Of a DNA stretch of 63,545 bases, positions 62,423 through 63,545 are shown piece by piece (the stretch's first letter is position 1; each line of letters opens with the position of its first letter). Origin of the DNA: DASZKW01 sp035552775 (lineage in GTDB: Bacteria; Actinomycetota; Acidimicrobiia; Acidimicrobiales; Palsa-688). A model generated the notes under the pieces. That model ran no database searches, was not told the origin of the DNA, and worked only from the letters and a program-made list of their open reading frames with translations. Location of the stretch: the NCBI GenBank assembly GCA_035552775.1, contig DASZKW010000089.1, positions 1 to 63,545 on the forward strand, in the 5' to 3' direction. The position numbers and the translations under genes were made by a program.

Positions 62423-63545
62423 TCAGCGCAAGGCGCGGCGAGCGGAGCGGACCGCCAAGGCGATCCAGCTCCTGACGCTGGGCGCAAAAGGCCCGAGCAC
62501 GGCGCGGGCGGCGACGCTGATGACCTGGCGGGGACGCTCGCGCAGGGACACCTCGGTCGGCCCGAACAGGGTGATACCGGGGGGCGGTTCGGCGTCGAGG
62601 CGGCCCGCGGCCGAGCGGGCGAGGTCCGCCCGGCGCCGGAGGAGAACCGCGGGCGGATCTTCCGCCACCGGCGCCGGCACCCGCCCTACTCCCGGCCCGG
62701 CGCCCCCCGCTCCCGCTACGCCCGAGCCGCCGTCCTCCCACCCGGCGCCCCCCGCTCCCGCTACGACCGGCCCGGCGCCCCCCAGGCCGCCACCCGTTGC
62801 TGCTGGCGCCGGACGAACGAGCCCGGCCGGCGTGTCGAGCGACCGGGCCACCGCTTCCGGGTCGCGATCGGGTGACACCAAGATCTCGTCTATGTAGGGC
62901 CAGAGGAGCTTAAGCACCTGTGGAGCCACCCCGAGGTCGCCGGTGACCACCAGGGTCACAATGTCGAAGCGCTCCAACGCGGCCGCCAGGCCCTCGGCAG
63001 TACGGCGCTGTCGGCTTACCCCGGTCTGCCGGCCCGCCCCAACGTGCCGGCCGGCCCCGCCCCGCCGGCCGACCCCGCCCCGCCGGCCGACCCCGCCCCG
63101 CCGGCTAACCATGCCAGCGGTCCGAGGGATCCCGCCGCAGCGACCGGGCCCCCGAAGCGCGCCGAGGTCAGAAACCCCTGGAAAAGGCTGGCCCGCCTCG
63201 GCGCAGAGTACGAGATGGCGTGCGCCGGTCTCGGCCCGCAAGCCGTCGAGTTTGGCGCCGGCGCCGGGCCCGGCGACGTGCATCGTCCGGTGGGCTGCAC
63301 CGTGGCGGGGGGACACGACCACGACATCCGACCCGGCGGCGTACGCACGGCGCACGGCGTCGAGCGTGGCGTCGACTGCCGGCCCGACCACCGGGGGGTA
63401 GCTCCCCACCACGAGCACGGGCGGATCCGACACCCTGGCCACACCACCCCCACCCGAGCCGGACACACCACCCCCACCCGAGCCGGACACACCACCCCCA
63501 CCCGAGCCGGACACACCACCCCCACCCGAGCCGGACACACCACCC
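62423..63545 (-). CDS. Hypothetical protein with multiple Gly/Arg repeat tracts, 5' end outside the window
   Basis: At least 373 codons, open to the right edge. The visible start is four copies of SGSGGGGV. A globular part then reads PPVLVVGSYPPVVGPAVDAT, DVVVVSPRHGAAHRTMHVAG and HLVLCAEAGQPFPG, with Rossmann-like strand-loop patterns. RRGGVGRRGGVGRRGGAG interrupts before FDIVTLVVTGDLGVAPQVLK and LLWPYIDEILVSPDRDPEAV. A Gly/Ala/Pro stretch and a basic C-terminus (VRSWIALAVRSARRALR) end it. The globular pieces look like one nucleotide- or sugar-binding domain with repeat insertions between its parts. I cannot assign a family. It is convergent with the GT4 gene. Confidence 0.6.
   Translation of the reverse strand, partial: GGVSGSGGGGVSGSGGGGVSGSGGGGVSGSGGGGVARVSDPPVLVVGSYPPVVGPAVDATLDAVRRAYAAGSDVVVVSPRHGAAHRTMHVAGPGAGAKLDGLRAETGARHLVLCAEAGQPFPGVSDLGALRGPGRCGGIPRTAGMVSRRGGVGRRGGVGRRGGAGRHVGAGRQTGVSRQRRTAEGLAAALERFDIVTLVVTGDLGVAPQVLKLLWPYIDEILVSPDRDPEAVARSLDTPAGLVRPAPAATGGGLGGAGPVVAGAGGAGWEDGGSGVAGAGGAGPGVGRVPAPVAEDPPAVLLRRRADLARSAAGRLDAEPPPGITLFGPTEVSLRERPRQVISVAARAVLGPFAPSVRSWIALAVRSARRALR
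63056..63106. repeat. 18-bp tandem repeat coding RRGGVG
   Basis: About three units of an 18-bp repeat (CGCCGGCCGACCCCGCCC) lie inside the hypothetical gene at the right edge and code Arg-Arg-Gly-Gly-Val-Gly. It is the second independent repeat tract in that gene and keeps its frame. Confidence 0.85.
63437..63545. repeat. 24-bp tandem repeat at the window edge
   Basis: Four 24-bp units (starting 63437, 63461, 63485, 63509) plus a part unit continue to the last base. The unit is GGACACACCACCCCCACCCG plus four bases, and codes SGSGGGGV on the minus strand. The first unit differs slightly; the others are identical. The array length is unknown because the window ends inside it. Confidence 0.93.

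Overview
The window is 63.5 kb of GC-rich bacterial chromosome. Gene content points to an actinobacterium, most likely of the class Acidimicrobiia or a relative. The evidence is a decaprenylphosphoryl-arabinose (DPA) module (ubiA-dprE1-dprE2), many GTG starts and ATGA/GTGA gene overlaps, and secreted proteins ending in GYWLVASDGGIFTFGD-type repeats. It also has a form IC RuBisCO operon, so autotrophic or mixotrophic growth is likely. No tRNA, rRNA, CRISPR array, transposase or phage gene was seen.

Region 1 (1-12 kb): a truncated PD-(D/E)XK-like nuclease gene translationally coupled to a gene with a 30-bp tandem repeat; two DUF72 proteins; a fused alpha-beta glycyl-tRNA synthetase; an HMG-CoA-lyase-like/aldehyde dehydrogenase pair; a sigma/anti-sigma gene remnant; an SPFH protein; and a divergent M15 peptidase / L,D-transpeptidase pair. 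Region 2 (12-28 kb): serA, a PrmC-like methyltransferase, two DHA2 drug-efflux pumps each next to a TetR gene with palindromic operators, a Gfo/Idh/MocA oxidoreductase, and a decayed stretch (19.9-23.4 kb). That stretch has a frameshifted SatP-like/CBS remnant and a GMC oxidoreductase with apparent in-frame deletions, beside an intact enolase-superfamily enzyme.

Region 3 (27-34 kb): cbbL-cbbS-cbbX-cbbR on the minus strand, head to head with a copper operon csoR-copZ-copA on the plus strand. Region 4 (34-63.5 kb): a long cell-envelope and glycan locus. It holds two paralogous three-domain proteins (GT2, Ig-like module, secreted-type beta module), three multi-membrane-span GT-C-like proteins, a UDP-sugar epimerase, the DPA module with a coupled HAD phosphatase, a GDP-mannose dehydratase-like gene, and several GT4/GT2 glycosyltransferases. 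A glycan methyltransferase, a SpoIID-domain protein and a subtilase sharing the same C-terminal repeats complete it. Several proteins here carry DNA tandem-repeat expansions coding Gly/Ala/Pro/Arg-rich stretches.

The genes fit an actinobacterium with a CBB cycle, a copper-export system and a DPA-dependent cell wall. The most notable points are the GT2-Ig-beta-module paralogue pair, the HAD phosphatase that could supply the missing DPA step, the mosaic gene remnants, and a perfect 23-bp inverted repeat at a convergent gene junction.
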